The notes: a model not told the origin generated them from the letters alone. Numbered from the stretch's first letter, positions 8,663 through 19,796 are shown. The stretch: 40,663 bases of DNA from Candidatus Gracilibacteria bacterium CG12_big_fil_rev_8_21_14_0_65_38_15 (GCA_002771035.1 PCUR01000030.1:1-40663), one strand, 5' to 3'. Made by a program: numbers and translations.

Positions 8663-9337
8663 ATGCAACAACTTCCCTTTAAACTCATACAGAAAAATAA
8701 TCTCACAGCCGATGTATACGAACTTGTATTTAAGACTCAGGAACCAGTTCAGGTAGAACCAGGACAGTATGTCCTTTTTCTCCTTCCGAAGTTAAAACTT
8801 CGTCGTGCCTATTCTATCGGATACACTAATGGTCAAAACTTTACTTTCATCATCAAACAAATCGAAGGAGGTGCTGGAAGTACTGAAGTTTGTTCTACAG
8901 AAATAGGAGAAGAGATTATAGGAATGGTCCCACTCGGACACTTTGTCCTCAAAGCCAACACTACTCCGAAACTCTTCATCGGAACTGGGACCGGATTTGC
9001 TCCGCTCTACTTCCAAATTCGAGCAATGATGGATTCTGGTATAGAAACTCCTATTATGTACATCTTCGGGATACGAACTACTTCCGATATCTTCTATATC
9101 GATGAACTCAATCGGATAAAGAAAGAATATCCAATGTTCGATTACCAGATATTCCTCAGTCAGGAAGACTCGGAAAATACCGTTCGAGGTCGAGTAACCG
9201 ATTTCCTTACAGAAGAAAATCTCGCTCCCTACGGAGAATTCTATCTCTGCGGAAGTCCGGCGATGGTGAAGGATGCGAGAGAAAGACTCGAAGCAAGTGG
9301 AGTTGAGAAAGAAAAGGTGTTTTTTGAGCAGTATTAA
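8663..9337 (+). CDS. FAD/NAD(P)-binding oxidoreductase, ferredoxin-NADP reductase fold
   Basis: A 224-residue flavoprotein reductase of the FNR superfamily, transferring electrons between NAD(P)H and a partner through FAD. Visible motifs: the FAD-binding RAYSIG (RxYS type) at about 49-54, the phosphate-binding GGAGS at about 73-77, the NAD(P)-binding GTGTGFAP at about 111-118, and CGSPAMV near 196-202. The C-terminus ends FFEQY, near the usual FNR end. No iron-sulphur Cys cluster of the PyrK type is seen, so it is not a typical dihydroorotate dehydrogenase subunit. The partner is unknown, and no ferredoxin gene adjoins. Monocistronic with its own terminator. Confidence 0.85.
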   Translation: MQQLPFKLIQKNNLTADVYELVFKTQEPVQVEPGQYVLFLLPKLKLRRAYSIGYTNGQNFTFIIKQIEGGAGSTEVCSTEIGEEIIGMVPLGHFVLKANTTPKLFIGTGTGFAPLYFQIRAMMDSGIETPIMYIFGIRTTSDIFYIDELNRIKKEYPMFDYQIFLSQEDSENTVRGRVTDFLTEENLAPYGEFYLCGSPAMVKDARERLEASGVEKEKVFFEQY

Positions 9338-9340
9338 TAA

Positions 9341-9372
9341 AAAATCCTCTCCGATTCGGAGAGGATTTTGGT
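9341..9372. terminator. intrinsic terminator
   Basis: AAAATCCTCTCC/GGAGAGGATTTT stem with a GATTC loop. It serves the FNR-type gene and, in reverse, can serve the 68-aa minus-strand gene. Confidence 0.85.
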
Positions 9373-9393
9373 TTTATTCATTTAAAAAGTATT

Positions 9394-9600
9394 TTACTTT
9401 TTAAATCCATCATACACCCAACTTCAAATCAAGATAGAGAGCCAGTAAATAGGAGTAATAAAGACATATGAAACAATTATACTTTCTTCTACATTCCATC
9501 AAATTCAAAATATGACTCATATTAATGGTGGCACAAAAAGTGTTCCTGCAATAAAGAGTCTTTTTACTCAAACGGATAGTTTCTTAAAATATTGAAGCAT
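9394..9600 (-). CDS. small membrane protein (68 aa) rich in UGA-Gly codons
   Basis: Invisible in the standard code. From ATG at 9600 to TAA at 9394-9396 the frame reads through five TGA codons (residues 11, 28, 32, 34 and 59); only two of seven glycines use GGA. The peptide begins MLQYFKKLSV-G-VKRLFIAG, has a hydrophobic helix at about 15-35 (LFIAGTLFVPPLI-G-VIF-G-I-G) and a second at about 41-61 (IIVSYVFITPIYWLSILI-G), with basic ends. The predicted topology is a two-helix hairpin in the cytoplasmic membrane. Function unknown. Its start is 26 nt from the serS stop and on the same strand, so co-transcription with serS is likely. Confidence 0.7.
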
Positions 9601-9626
9601 AGAATGAATAATTTAAAATTAAAAAT

Positions 9627-10925
9627 CTATAATACTTCCTTCCCTCCCATATAATTCTGAAGTACCTTTGGAACCCGAATCGTACAATCTTCATTCTGGT
9701 AATTCTCCATAATGGCAACGAGGGCTCGTCCGCAGGCAAATGCGGTCGCGTCGTTGGTGTGAATGAGTTCCACATCACCGTTCGAACGTCGTACACGAGT
9801 CTGGAGACGACGAGACTGATAGTCGGTCATATAATCCGCCGTGTGCGTTTCGCGGTATTTATTCTGAGCTGGGAGCCAAGCTTCGATATCGGAACCTTTT
9901 GCATTCGGTTTTCCGATGTCGAACGTGCATTTCTGGAGTTTCTGGTATGGGATTTCGAGCTGCTGCATAAGGTACTCTTGAATTCCCGAAAAAAGGAGGT
10001 GTTCATCATGAGAAGTCTCGGCGGTTGAGAAACTCTCCATCTCCATCTTATCGAACTGGTGCATTCGGATAATTCCTTCCATATCTTTTCCGTATGTTCC
10101 TGCTTCTCCGCGGAAACTCGTCGCATACCCGAGGTATCGAACCGGCATATCGCGTTCGTCGAAAATCTCGTTCGCGTGCATAGAACCGAGAACGTGTTCC
10201 GCAGAACCCTGGAGCCAGAGATCCTGACCTTCTATTTTGTAACGATCTTCTCGCGGTTCGAGTCGATCCATCGCATCGTATGGAGCGGTCTTAATCATAT
10301 ACGGAGGAAGAACCGGAGTGAAAGGTTTACTTGAAACTTTAAGTCCGTGTTCAGTAATAATTCCTGAGAGAATTTTTTCATCGCTCAGAGTATCCATAAC
10401 CCAATTCACGAGAGCGAATTGAAGTCGTACGAGATCTCATTTAAGATAAGCGAAACGAGCTCCTGCAACATTGGCAGCACGCTCTTTATCGAGCCATCCG
10501 CGAGCATTAGCAATATCCGCGTGTGATTTTACTGGAAATGAAAATATAGGAATCGTTCCCCATTGACGAACAATCACATTGTCATCTTCGGTTAATCCGA
10601 CAGGAGTATCGGCAGTCGGGATATTTGGAATCTTTTTATAAAGAGCGAGAAATTCGGTCTCGATCGCTTCGGATTCGACTTCGAGAACTTGAAGTTGTTC
10701 CTTGAGAGCTTTGGACTCCTCGATAAGAGCAGGATCTGGTTTCCCTTTTCCCATCGCATCAGAGAGTTTATTTCGTTCTGCTCGAATCTCGTCGAGACGT
10801 TGTTTCAGAGGAATACGTTTGTTGTCGAGCTCGATAACACGATCAAGGTCTACTTTTGTCACTTTATCATGGAGGGCTTTTCGAACAAGGTCAGGATTCG
10901 TTCGGAGGATTTTGATATCGATCAT
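9627..10925 (-). CDS. serS: seryl-tRNA synthetase
   Basis: Class II synthetase for tRNA-Ser, 432 residues. The N-terminal tRNA-binding coiled coil spans about residues 25-105 (VIELDNKRIPLKQRLDEIRA and following). Motif 2 includes ATSFRGEAGTYGKDMEGIIR, the motif 3 region is near NDATAFACGRALVAIMENYQ, and the end KVLQNYMGGKEVL is typical. TGA at 10437-10439 (codon 163) is Gly in FAYLK-G-D, a conserved family sequence. The start MIDIKILRTNPDLVRKAL at 10925 fits the family; a longer upstream frame runs through the leader hairpin at 10956-11052 and is rejected. Confidence 0.95.
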
Positions 10926-10955
10926 AGAAAAACAACAAAAAAAGAGTAAATATAA

Positions 10956-11052
10956 GTAGATAGGATTTTTTATTTCGAAATCGAGACGGCCTTGGAAATC
11001 TTTAGAATTACGCACTGGCTTCGTCTCGACGAGAAATAAATATCCTATCTAC
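10956..11052. repeat. long imperfect inverted repeat in the serS leader
   Basis: The left arm 10956-10988 (GTAGATAGGAT...TCGAGACG) and right arm 11022-11052 (CGTCTCGA...ATCCTATCTAC) pair over about 30 bp with small bulges and a 33-nt loop. It lies between serS and the M23 peptidase gene, both on the minus strand. It may be a 5' UTR structure, a small palindromic mobile repeat or both. There is no T-box motif. Confidence 0.65.
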
Positions 11053-11133
11053 GGAACGCAAGGTATGTGCGATATTATAGAGAAAAATCGAAGAAAGCAA
11101 GGTTATTTGGAGAAAATAACCAAAGTGAGATTT

Positions 11134-13110
11134 TTATGTATCTTTTACAATAACTTTTTCTATCATATACATACTTTCTCCGACTGTAATGCTTTTATCC
11201 GATTGAAAATATCGTGCCGCGAATTGGTCTTTCCATATAAAATCATATCGAAGCCTGAGTGTTGTAATCACATTTTTGTATTCGCCCGATTCATCGACCC
11301 ATTTTTTATCCTCATTTACTATAGGTGATCCGTCTATGATTCCGACAACAAGTCCTGCGAATTCCGCACGAGTTATTTTTTTATAATCATCAATTTTTGC
11401 TGCACGTGTTTCAAACTCTTTCATTCGAGAAAGAAAAGCTTGTTTCTTTATTTGATCGTTTCCTGCTTTCAAAAAAAGATATGCGAGAGAATTTCGTATC
11501 ATTTCTTTTGCCTGTTTTCCTATAAGTTCACGATCTTGGAGAATATATCCGGATTGTGGTTTTATAATTCCTTTTTTAAGAGCATTGATTGCATCAGGAA
11601 AATAAGTATAGGTTTTATCAATGCCGTTCGGATTGGTTATAAGAATATCCGTATTGCTTTTTGCATAGGTTTTCCCGGAATTTTTCCCAACTACTACCAG
11701 ACTAATTGGCATATAATCAAATGGGAGAATATTTGCTAGGAGAACTCCACGATAAGTATCGTCATACCCGAATTCCAATTCTTCGACGAGTTCGCTCGGG
11801 TCGCATTTTCGGGGAGTCTTTTTAGAGACATTGCAGAATTTCGCTTTTCCTGTAAGTGATTTGAGGATATAGCGACCATTATACGGTATATCAATCTGAT
11901 TGCTCGAGTATTTAGTTCGGAAAACCACTGCTGTGAGCTTCTCATCTGCGAGGATGATAGAGGAATTATTCAGGAGAATCGCTTGACTCGGGTACTCCAT
12001 ATCACTTTTTTTAAAGACATTTACGATTGTTGAGAGAAAAACCCGTTTTCCGATTTTGAGGCTGATTCCGTATTTTCCCGGTTTTACTCCGGTAATCTGA
12101 AATTCCCGGACTCCGTTTTCTATGGCGATGATAGTATCTGGGAAAAGTTTAACTCCGGAACGATCATATGAAAGAACTAACCCTTCGGCAGGGAGACTTC
12201 CGGTAAATGGACGATTTCGGTATGTTACATTGATTCGCGCAGTGTATGTTTTTCCTGCTTCGATATTATTTCCAGGAACTCCGAGACTTACCGAAAGAGC
12301 ATGATCTTTGAAGAAATCCTGAATATCTTCATCGAGAATCTGTTCACGAGTTTTGATGGATTTCTTTTCTATTTTTGGCGTGGTTTTCCCTTTCTCTTGA
12401 AGCATTTGAACAGCAGCGGTCGTACTAATAGTTCCGTTTTCGAGAAAAGCTATAGGATCGATAGTATTGGCGGTTAGAAAATCTCGGCAAAGTCCTTGAT
12501 TCACGAGCGCTATCGGATCCTTTCATTTTCCGCAAGTGACGAAATAATACGGATGTGCTTGATTGGTTACATCGATTTGAAAATGAAGATGATTTCCATA
12601 GGAATTCCCAGTATTTCAGACTTCTCCAATCATATTTCATGCCTGAACAGCAGTACCTTTCGTAATATTTATCTTTGAAAGATGGGAATAATTGGAATAG
12701 ATGGCTTTTCCATCGGAAAGCGTATGTTTTATAGAAACCGTGTTTCCCCAACCTGTTTGCCATCCGGCAGAAACTACCGTTCCATCACCTATGGAATAAA
12801 CGGGAGTGCCTTTTGCTGTCGCAATATCCACTCATTGATGACTTCCATATCCAACATCCCATCCGTATGTATAGGTTGATCCATAAAGTACGGAATAAAT
12901 GCGACGATATTCTGTATTGTTCTTATATTTTGTGTAATCGGCTTCCAAGATATGAGGTAATGTTGTTTTACAACCGTCATCGAGCGTATTCCATGGAGAA
13001 TATCTACATGAAGATTTGGAAATCTGATTCAATGGATATACAAAACCGCTTGCATAAGCGCTTTCTATACCGATAAAAAAAAGAGAGAGAAGAAGAATAT
13101 ATTTTTTCAT
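11134..13110 (-). CDS. secreted M23-family peptidase with SLH-like C-terminal repeats
   Basis: A 658-residue exported protein. A signal peptide (MKKYILLLSLFFIGIESAYA) is followed by a LytM/M23 endopeptidase domain at about 80-180 with the zinc ligands HQ-G-VD (H91, D95) and HLHF (H174/H176). Four TGA codons (93, 158, 165, 196) encode Gly, three in conserved M23 positions such as HQGVD and GEVGNTGNSYG. After the catalytic domain come an Ig-like beta region (about 270-480) and, near the end, segments resembling S-layer homology repeats (ITRAEFAGLVVGIID, YFPDAINALKKGIIK). It probably cleaves peptide crosslinks in peptidoglycan while held on the cell surface, of the host cell or of its own. It is divergent from the peptidoglycan-binding protein gene at 13207. 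Confidence 0.85.
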
Positions 13111-13206
13111 AGTGATTTTTTGACGAAAAAAAGAATGTATGATAATATTACTCCGTACATAAAAATATGCAAACAAATATATATTTACTTTTTAAATAAA
13201 AATACT

Positions 13207-15498
13207 ATGACAGAAGCAGAAAAAAAAGTAGAATCTTCAGCTCCAGAAGCCCAGGCGAATTCTTCAGAATCTTGGTGGGATAAATTTACTGGGAAAAATG
13301 CAACGGAAGCAGCGAAAAAGAAAATGGAAGATATCCTCACTCTCCAAAAAACAGAACTCGCTAATGTTATTAGCGAATTTAAACAAGGAAAAACCGATAT
13401 TGTTGGGAAGAGTAATCAACAAAAAATGGAACTTCTTGCAGAGGTATCAAAAACTATCAATAATCTCAAAAATAACAGAAATATCAATGGTATCGTCAAT
13501 GATAACCTTTCTGTTACGGAGGATGCTTATGAAAAATTGGAAGCAAAAATTACTGGAACTAAGGAAGTAGTTGATTTCAAGCATCCTGAATTCATCGAGA
13601 TGGCTATCGCAAATCTTGAACAATTCAAACAAGAACTTTCTGGTGCGTCGATAGAAAGTACTCAAGCAGAAGCTGGAGATGTAAAAGAATCTGTTCATCT
13701 CTCCTATGGATCGAATAATAATCCGAGTGTTTCTAGTAATCTATATGGAAATACAAGTGATGACATTAGTCAAAAACTTATTGATGTAAAAATTGCTAAT
13801 CAAGAAAAGAAAAATAAAGTAGATGAATTCAAGACAAAAAGTCTTGATGAAATTAAACAACTGAACGATGAATATATCACTACTTATACAGAATCATTAA
13901 AAGATAAGCTCAATGGCGCAACTGATGCAGAAATGAAGAAAAAAATAGAACGACTCATCAGTTCATATATGAGCGTGCAAGAACTTATCAAAAGTACAAG
14001 AACTTCTTCTGAAAACTCTTCAGAATCACAAAAGAAGGAACAAGAAATAAGTATATATGAAAATAATCTCTATGCGCTCAATAAAAAGACCGAACAGCTT
14101 TTAGGAACAGAAACGATAGAGAAGACGATAGAGGAACCTATTCCTGCTATTATTACTCCTGTTACTTCCGCTCCTGCTGTTACTGTTGAGTCTATTCCTG
14201 ACGAAACTCTTCCTCCAAAAGACTTTTACGAGCATATTAATTTTTCTAAAAAGAAAAAAGATTGGCCAGCTAAGGAGCGAGAACTCGCGATCGAGAGTAT
14301 AAAAAAAGAGGTTAACAGTAATGATGAGCTTGCTGATGCACTCAGTAAATTAGAATACAGTAGCAAATGAATCAAGTCCGGTAAAAAATCCTCTGTTCAT
14401 TCTATTAAGGATGTTCTTCTTGTTCAACTTGCACTCACAAATCTCGGGTATAAACCGAGTATATTGGATGGGGTTTATAAGGATTCTAAACTTGGAAGTG
14501 AAACCTGAGTAATGGTAATATCATTTCAGCGAGGACTTAATACTGAGGCAGGAAAAGAAGTTCTCAAAGAAGATGGTCAAATAGGACCGAAAACACTTGA
14601 AAAAATGATAGAAGCTTTGAGAGGAAAAGATATTTCTGCTCCTATCGAAAAAAACGAGGAGAAAACTTCTATTCCTCAAGTTGAGGAAAAACCTACCCCT
14701 ACTTCTCAAGATACTACCGAAAATATATCAAAAACGGAAGGAAAAATGGAAACCATTGTTATTCAAGAAGAAAATCCAAGAAAAATCCTTACAATCGGAG
14801 AAATAAATGCATTAAGTAGAACGGAAAATCAAGGAAAACAACAATTTGAACAAGAACTTCAGAAAAGGAATATAAAAGTAACGAGAGATACGAGTAATGG
14901 TGAATATGTTGGAGATTCTAGAATAAGATGGGAAAATTCTCCATATAATCCAAAAAGTAAGACAGCGGAAGAATATCGTTTCATAGCTTTGAATAATCTT
15001 TTTACAGCAGGAGGAGAAAGTACAAAGGAGGCTCTGAACTATATGAGTGAACATCCAGAAGATCCAGCAGTAGTAAGGCTTGATACTATTATCAAAGAAA
15101 TAAATGCTTCTGAACAAAAATCTACAGAAGCTCCTCTCGTGGACGATGTAGAACCTATTGAAGCTCTTCCTGTAAAAGAAGAGGAAGTGACTATTCCTGA
15201 AGTTGAAAAACCTATTGAAAGTCCTACTCCTGAGGTTATTCCTTCTGTTAGTACCCCAATAGAAAATACTACTCCAATATCCAAATGAGTCACATTAGAA
15301 AACTTTAAAGCTTTACAATTAAAAGCTTTTGATCAAATCTCTTTTGAGACTCATACCTGAACTATTAGAACTGGTGTCTATCAAATAATGTCGAAAACTG
15401 CAGTAGGAACAGAGATACAATTTAGAGATGAATATGGTCTACGTTCTTTTTACCTCGAAGATATGAAGCCTGGAACTTTAAAGAAAACAAGAAAATAG
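13207..15498 (+). CDS. coiled-coil protein with peptidoglycan-binding domain (763 aa)
   Basis: The start at 13207 (MTEAEKKVESSAPEAQANSS) has no signal peptide; an in-frame upstream extension to 13120 looks like leader DNA. Residues about 35-330 are long charged helices, likely coiled coil. A PG_binding_1-type domain follows at about 395-460 (VQLALTNLGYKPSILDGVY, then DGQIGPKTLEKMIEAL), spanning two UGA-Gly codons (388, 434). The rest is low-complexity Pro/Glu/Thr/Ser with short ordered parts and two more UGA codons (694, 718), ending in KKTRK. Binding to cell wall is inferred from the domain. How it would be exported is not evident. The divergent arrangement with an M23 peptidase supports a shared role in envelope remodelling. 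Confidence 0.8.
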
Positions 15499-15503
15499 TT
15501 TAT

Positions 15504-15538
15504 AAAAAACACTCCGTTTGAACGGAGTGTTTTTTTTA
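15504..15538. terminator. bidirectional intrinsic terminator
   Basis: Stem AACACTCCGTT/AACGGAGTGTT flanked by A and eight T, between the convergent 13207 gene and the helicase-nuclease gene. Confidence 0.9.
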
Positions 15539-18500
15539 TATCTTCCCTTCTAGGAGGTCTTCCTCGAACTGCCGAATACCGGCAATGTCTGGCGAATATG
15601 CGGAAACATCCGGAAAATCAAGCGAGTTTATTTTGGACATAACCGCTCGAATAAGCGCTTTGGTACGTTCAATTTCGCCCTGTTGAATGTAATCAGTTAC
15701 GGTCACGAACTGTCCCGTCTTTCTGTCTTGTTCTATGAACATGAGGGTGAATTCTTTCTGAATGAATCTCGCCCACTGTGGAGAGAGCTCGAAAAGCACG
15801 GCATAGAAACAAAACTGGAGTTTGTATTTCCATTTCTTGATCTTCTCGTACGCGGAACCGGTATCGGAAAACGATTCGAAACCTCCTCAGGTCTTGTAGT
15901 CGGTAATAATAATTTTTGTGTTGTCGATAACTTCTATACGGTCGATTTTCCCGGTTAATTGCATACCATCGAGAAATATTCCGCCGAATGCAGTACGGAA
16001 ATCGTATTCCAGATGCAAATCTCCGTAGGATTTTCCGGTGATTTCGGAATATAATGCACCCAAATTTTCTGTTCCCCGTGCGAGAAAATCACGTTCAGTG
16101 GCTTCGGCAAAACGATCCTGTTTGAAAGCAGTTTCAAATGCATCGAGAAGCGTAGATTTCGAATAGAGTCCAGTTTTTTTGTAATCATTGAAAAATACTT
16201 CGAGTGCTTTGTGCATCGCAGATCCATAACACGCAGATTCGCTTTTCGCTTGTGGAAAGCGAAGGATATTGTTCGCGACGAAATGTTCGGGACCGCCGTC
16301 TGCGACATTGAGGAAGTTTTGGAGTGCAGTAACAGACAGAGTAAACTGCTTGGCGATACGGTCAGCGAGAAAGTTTTTCTCATCTCCGTGATATGGAAGC
16401 GAGAACAAATCTTTTCGTTCACGTTCGAGGAAGTCTACGAGCGATTCGGTTCCAACGGAACTGCTTGTCCAAGCGGGATTCAGGTCGGTCAAACATCCAA
16501 GCGGATCCTCTTTCTTTTCATTCAAATTCATCTGAGCATACGAGAGAATGAGGTCTTTTTTGGCACGGGTAAATACCGTGTAAACCAGACGGCGGATATC
16601 TTCGTCGTCGTCTTTCTCGGGCGCAAGTGGGAGATTCTTCGGGAGTGGCGAACCGGAGACTTTTCCGAGTTTGTACTGTTTTTCTGTGAGTCCGATAGCG
16701 TATACTCGCCCGTACTCGAGCCCCTTCGCTTTATGGACAGTTATGAGGTTCACGGCGGTTCCTTCATGCCCAACCAAGTGCGAAGCCGATATCTGCACGT
16801 CGTACTTTTTCACGAGGGAAATGAATTCTCCATAATCGAGGATAGAGAGAAATCCCGCACCTTTTTTGAAAGAACGAACCGATTCAACGAGCTTGCGGAT
16901 ATTACTGAGATGTCGAGCATACACGGTGGCTCATCAAACCCCCTGAACTCACTTCGTTCGTTCTTCCCCCTTATCAGGGGGACAGGTTTTTTGCCCCCCT
17001 GATAAGGGGGGTTGGGGGGTTTGGGAGTTTAGATTCCCGAAATAATACTCATAAATAGGCGAAATATATTCCTTCTTGCCTCCACCGAACATATCGATTT
17101 GGAGAGTATTCTTGGTCGGGTCTTCGTTATACTCATCGGGAATCGCGAGTGCATTTGCACCAGTGATGTGGTCCATAAGGTCTTCGAGACGGGCATGATG
17201 GGAAAGAATGGAAAGTTCTATGAGGAAATTCGCAAGACCAGAAAGATTACTGTCCTGATGAGTCCGAAGAGTTTCGAGCCAGTTTTTGCGGTCTTCTCGA
17301 CGAGCAGAGGAAATGGTTCGGGAAAGCTCCCAGATAGTCAGTCGATGAATCCCCCAGCACGGATGTGCGAGAATGGAAAGGAGAATCTCATCACGAGGCT
17401 GACCGCTTCCTCGAAGCGATACGAGGTACTCGAGAATCTCGTCCACGAGGCGTACTTCCTCGGAATCGAAAATATTTTCATCCTTACTGAGTGCCACTGG
17501 AATATGTTTCGAGAGGAGCACTTTCGCGAGATTTTCGAGGGTTTTATTCTTCTTTGTGATAACTGCGATCTCTTCTGCCGGAAATCCGTCTGCAATAGCT
17601 CGTTCAATGTCCTCCGCTACCCAAGTAAGTTCGTCCGCTTCGGTCTGGAAGATGTTCTGTGTCACACTTCCACCCTTTCCGTGGTGCGAATCGAAGGACT
17701 TGACCGCTCATGGAAATATATCCCCGATGGAATGTAAAGCTGAGTTCATAAGCGCTCGCGAAGTATCGATAATCTCGCTATTGGAGCGGTAGTTCGTCTC
17801 GAGGATGATGAGCTCGGTATCGGCCCAACGGTCACGGAATGCCCGGATATTCTTGGTATTGGCTCCCTGGAATTTGTAAATGGACTGGTCGTCATCCCCA
17901 ACCGCAAACACATTTGGTATATCGGTTACGGACAAGATATCGGTAATAAGCCGAAGTTGTGCGTCGTTCGTGTCCTGATATTCGTCCACGAGGACAAATT
18001 GATATTGCTCCGCGAGATTCGCACGAATATCACCGTACTGTTCTACGAGCCGAATCGCTCAGAGAATCATATCGGAGAAATCGATGTACCCGAGGGCTTT
18101 CATCCGTTCTTCGTAGCGAGTGTAGATTTGTGCGAGTGAAATATATTTATCCAACCGAGATGCGTCTTTGAGAATCCATTTTCCTTCATAGTCTTTCTCC
18201 AGCCATTCGTCGCGCCATTTGGTAACAATCTTGGCGTCGGTTTCAGATTCCTGGAGTTCCCAGATAGATTCGAGCGAATCTGTGAGTGTTTTCGCAAAAG
18301 TATCCTGTTCATGCATTCGTTCTGGGAGTCCAGAAAAAGCCGTTATAACCGCACTATGAAAAACCCGAAACAGTTCAAGTTTACGGATTTTATCCTCTTT
18401 TTTCTGTCAAAGTGACAGAATTTCATCCATATGAGCCCGGATGAGAGGAGACATAACCGTCATAGTCGCACGGTTCGTCTCGATAATCTCAGCGTATTCC

Positions 18501-19000
18501 GCCGGCGTGATACCTGCGTCTTTCACGAGCTTGATGGCATTGCGGAGCTCACGGATTTTCTCGTTGGCATTTTGTCCCGGCTTGTACGGATCGTTCCAGG
18601 GAAGTGTCGTCAAAATCTCGTCGAACAGTCGCGAAGCCTCTATGTCGTCTATCGGAGTCGCCTCGGCGTAATCGGAAATACGTGAACGGTAACGGTTCAG
18701 AATCTCATTCCCGAAGCTATGAAACGTATGAATCGCCACCTTGTAAGCATCCGCACCGATAATCCGTGATAATCGCTCCCGCATATTCTTCGCCGCATTG
18801 TTCGTGAATGTGAGACAGAGAATATTGCTCGGATTCACATCAGTCTGGAGTAATATATTCGCGATACGCGCCGACAGAATCTGAGTCTTCCCACTCCCCG
18901 GCCCCGCGATGACGAGCACAGGTCAGTAAATAGTATCCACCGCCTGCTTCTGACGTGGATTGAGGGTGGAGTAGGTGGAGAGGAATGGGGTTTGAGACAT
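15536..19000 (-). CDS. UvrD-like DNA helicase fused to a PD-(D/E)XK nuclease
   Basis: A 1154-residue superfamily 1A helicase-nuclease, probably a 3'-5' ATP-dependent motor with a RecB/AddB-like nuclease for DNA repair or end processing. Motif I is AGPGSGKT (33-39), motif II LVDEYQDTND, motif III AVGDDDQSIYKFQGA, motif IV NYRS, motif V VHKAKGLEYGRVYAIGL and motif VI RRLVYTVFTRAKKDLIL. The C-terminal nuclease has LTGKIDRIEVID and ITDYKT-G, the usual D and ExK-type pair (here DYK). Eight TGA codons (at 18923, 18407, 18059, 17708, 16949, 16934, 16931 and 15887) read as Gly. An 87-bp palindromic repeat is inserted at about residues 660-688 and stays in frame. The start MSQTPFLSTYSTLNPRQKQA at 19000 has a promoter upstream. 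Confidence 0.92.
16936..17022. repeat. REP/MITE-like palindromic element inside the helicase gene
   Basis: A perfect 16-bp inverted repeat (16966-16981 with 16995-17010, core CCCCCTTATCAGGGGG), each arm itself nearly palindromic, nested in an outer AAACCCCC/GGGGGTTT pair (16936-16943 with 17015-17022). The G/C-run composition is unlike the surrounding gene. It adds a Pro/Gly-rich linker to the protein and is translated through three UGA codons at its edge. Confidence 0.8.
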
Positions 19001-19026
19001 AAATATGAAAAAGTGAGTTTGAAAAA

Positions 19027-19054
19027 AGTATATAGAAAAGAGGTGCTTTGTCAC
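19027..19054 (-). promoter_or_regulatory. promoter of the helicase-nuclease gene
   Basis: Minus strand GTGACA (19049-19054), 16-nt spacer, TATACT (19027-19032), 26 nt before the start. Confidence 0.6.
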
Positions 19055-19190
19055 GTAAAACTTGTTTTTCGCAAAGAGTTCCGAATTTTTCTTTGCGTTT
19101 CCATCGGAAATCCGTAAACTTTTAAGTGTTAAATTTTAGAATTTTTTGAGTGAAACCTGATTTACAAAAAAAAAAACGATAATGGTTTTA

Positions 19191-19216
19191 GTTTAATTTC
19201 TTTGTTTAATTTCTTT
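19191..19216 (+). repeat. tandem 13-bp direct repeat upstream of the tail-collar gene
   Basis: GTTTAATTTCTTT occurs twice in succession (19191-19203 and 19204-19216), immediately before the start at 19230. It could be a regulator site or a replication slippage product. Confidence 0.6.
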
Positions 19217-19229
19217 GCTTTTTTTCTCT

Positions 19230-19796
19230 ATGAAAACTCTTTCTTTTCTCAAGAAATCTGTTTATTCAGCACTTGTTTTCTTTGGAACACTCATAATTTT
19301 ATCAGCAGTTTATGCAACATATCAGTATATTCTTTCCAGCGAATATACATCGGGGCAACCACTCACACAGTCGCTTTTCGGGAAAGTAGTAAGTAATATA
19401 TCTGATCATGAAACGAGAATTAATACACTTGCAACATCGGTCGTTCCAACTGGGGCGATTATGTCTTTTTATTTATCATCATGTCCAACTTGATGGAAAT
19501 CAGCTGACTGAACAAATTCAACACCAGATTTAAGATGAGCTTTTATAAGATGAATGAATTGAGATCTAAATTCAAGAGATATAGTAAGAACTTTATGAAG
19601 TTATCAAGAAGATGAATTAAAGCAACATAATCATGTTATGAAGTGGTGAAATAATCCTTCAAATAATACAGATACTAGTAACTTTGCTTGAGCTTATAAT
19701 TCATGGGATCCTTTAAAATATAAAAATACTCAAAATACTTGATGAACTGAAACTCGTCCAAAGAATGTGGCTTTATTGTATTGTGTGAAGGAATAA
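19230..19796 (+). CDS. membrane-anchored protein with phage tail-collar-like domain (188 aa)
   Basis: Only the first third is open in the standard code; ten TGA codons follow, and every glycine after residue 87 is UGA. The N-terminus (MKTLSFLKKSVYSALVFFGT) is a signal anchor or pilin-like hydrophobic helix, then a short coiled region (VVSNISDHETRINTLATSV). The rest matches the phage tail collar pattern: GAIMSFYLSSCPT-G-W, then TPDLR-G-AFIR-G, a HNH motif (LKQHNHVM) and the terminal TRPKNVALLYCVKE. Such domains occur in phage tail tips and in surface adhesins. A cell-surface or secreted attachment role is inferred. No other phage genes adjoin, so it is probably not a prophage. Confidence 0.75.

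Noticed and set aside
10956-11052. T-box riboswitch upstream of serS
   Set aside because: No conserved T-box sequence or specifier hairpin; only a simple long inverted repeat.
13207-15498. Separate genes at 13120-14370 and 14512-15288
   Set aside because: They are one frame joined by TGA-Gly codons at 14368 and 14506, the second inside a PG-binding domain.
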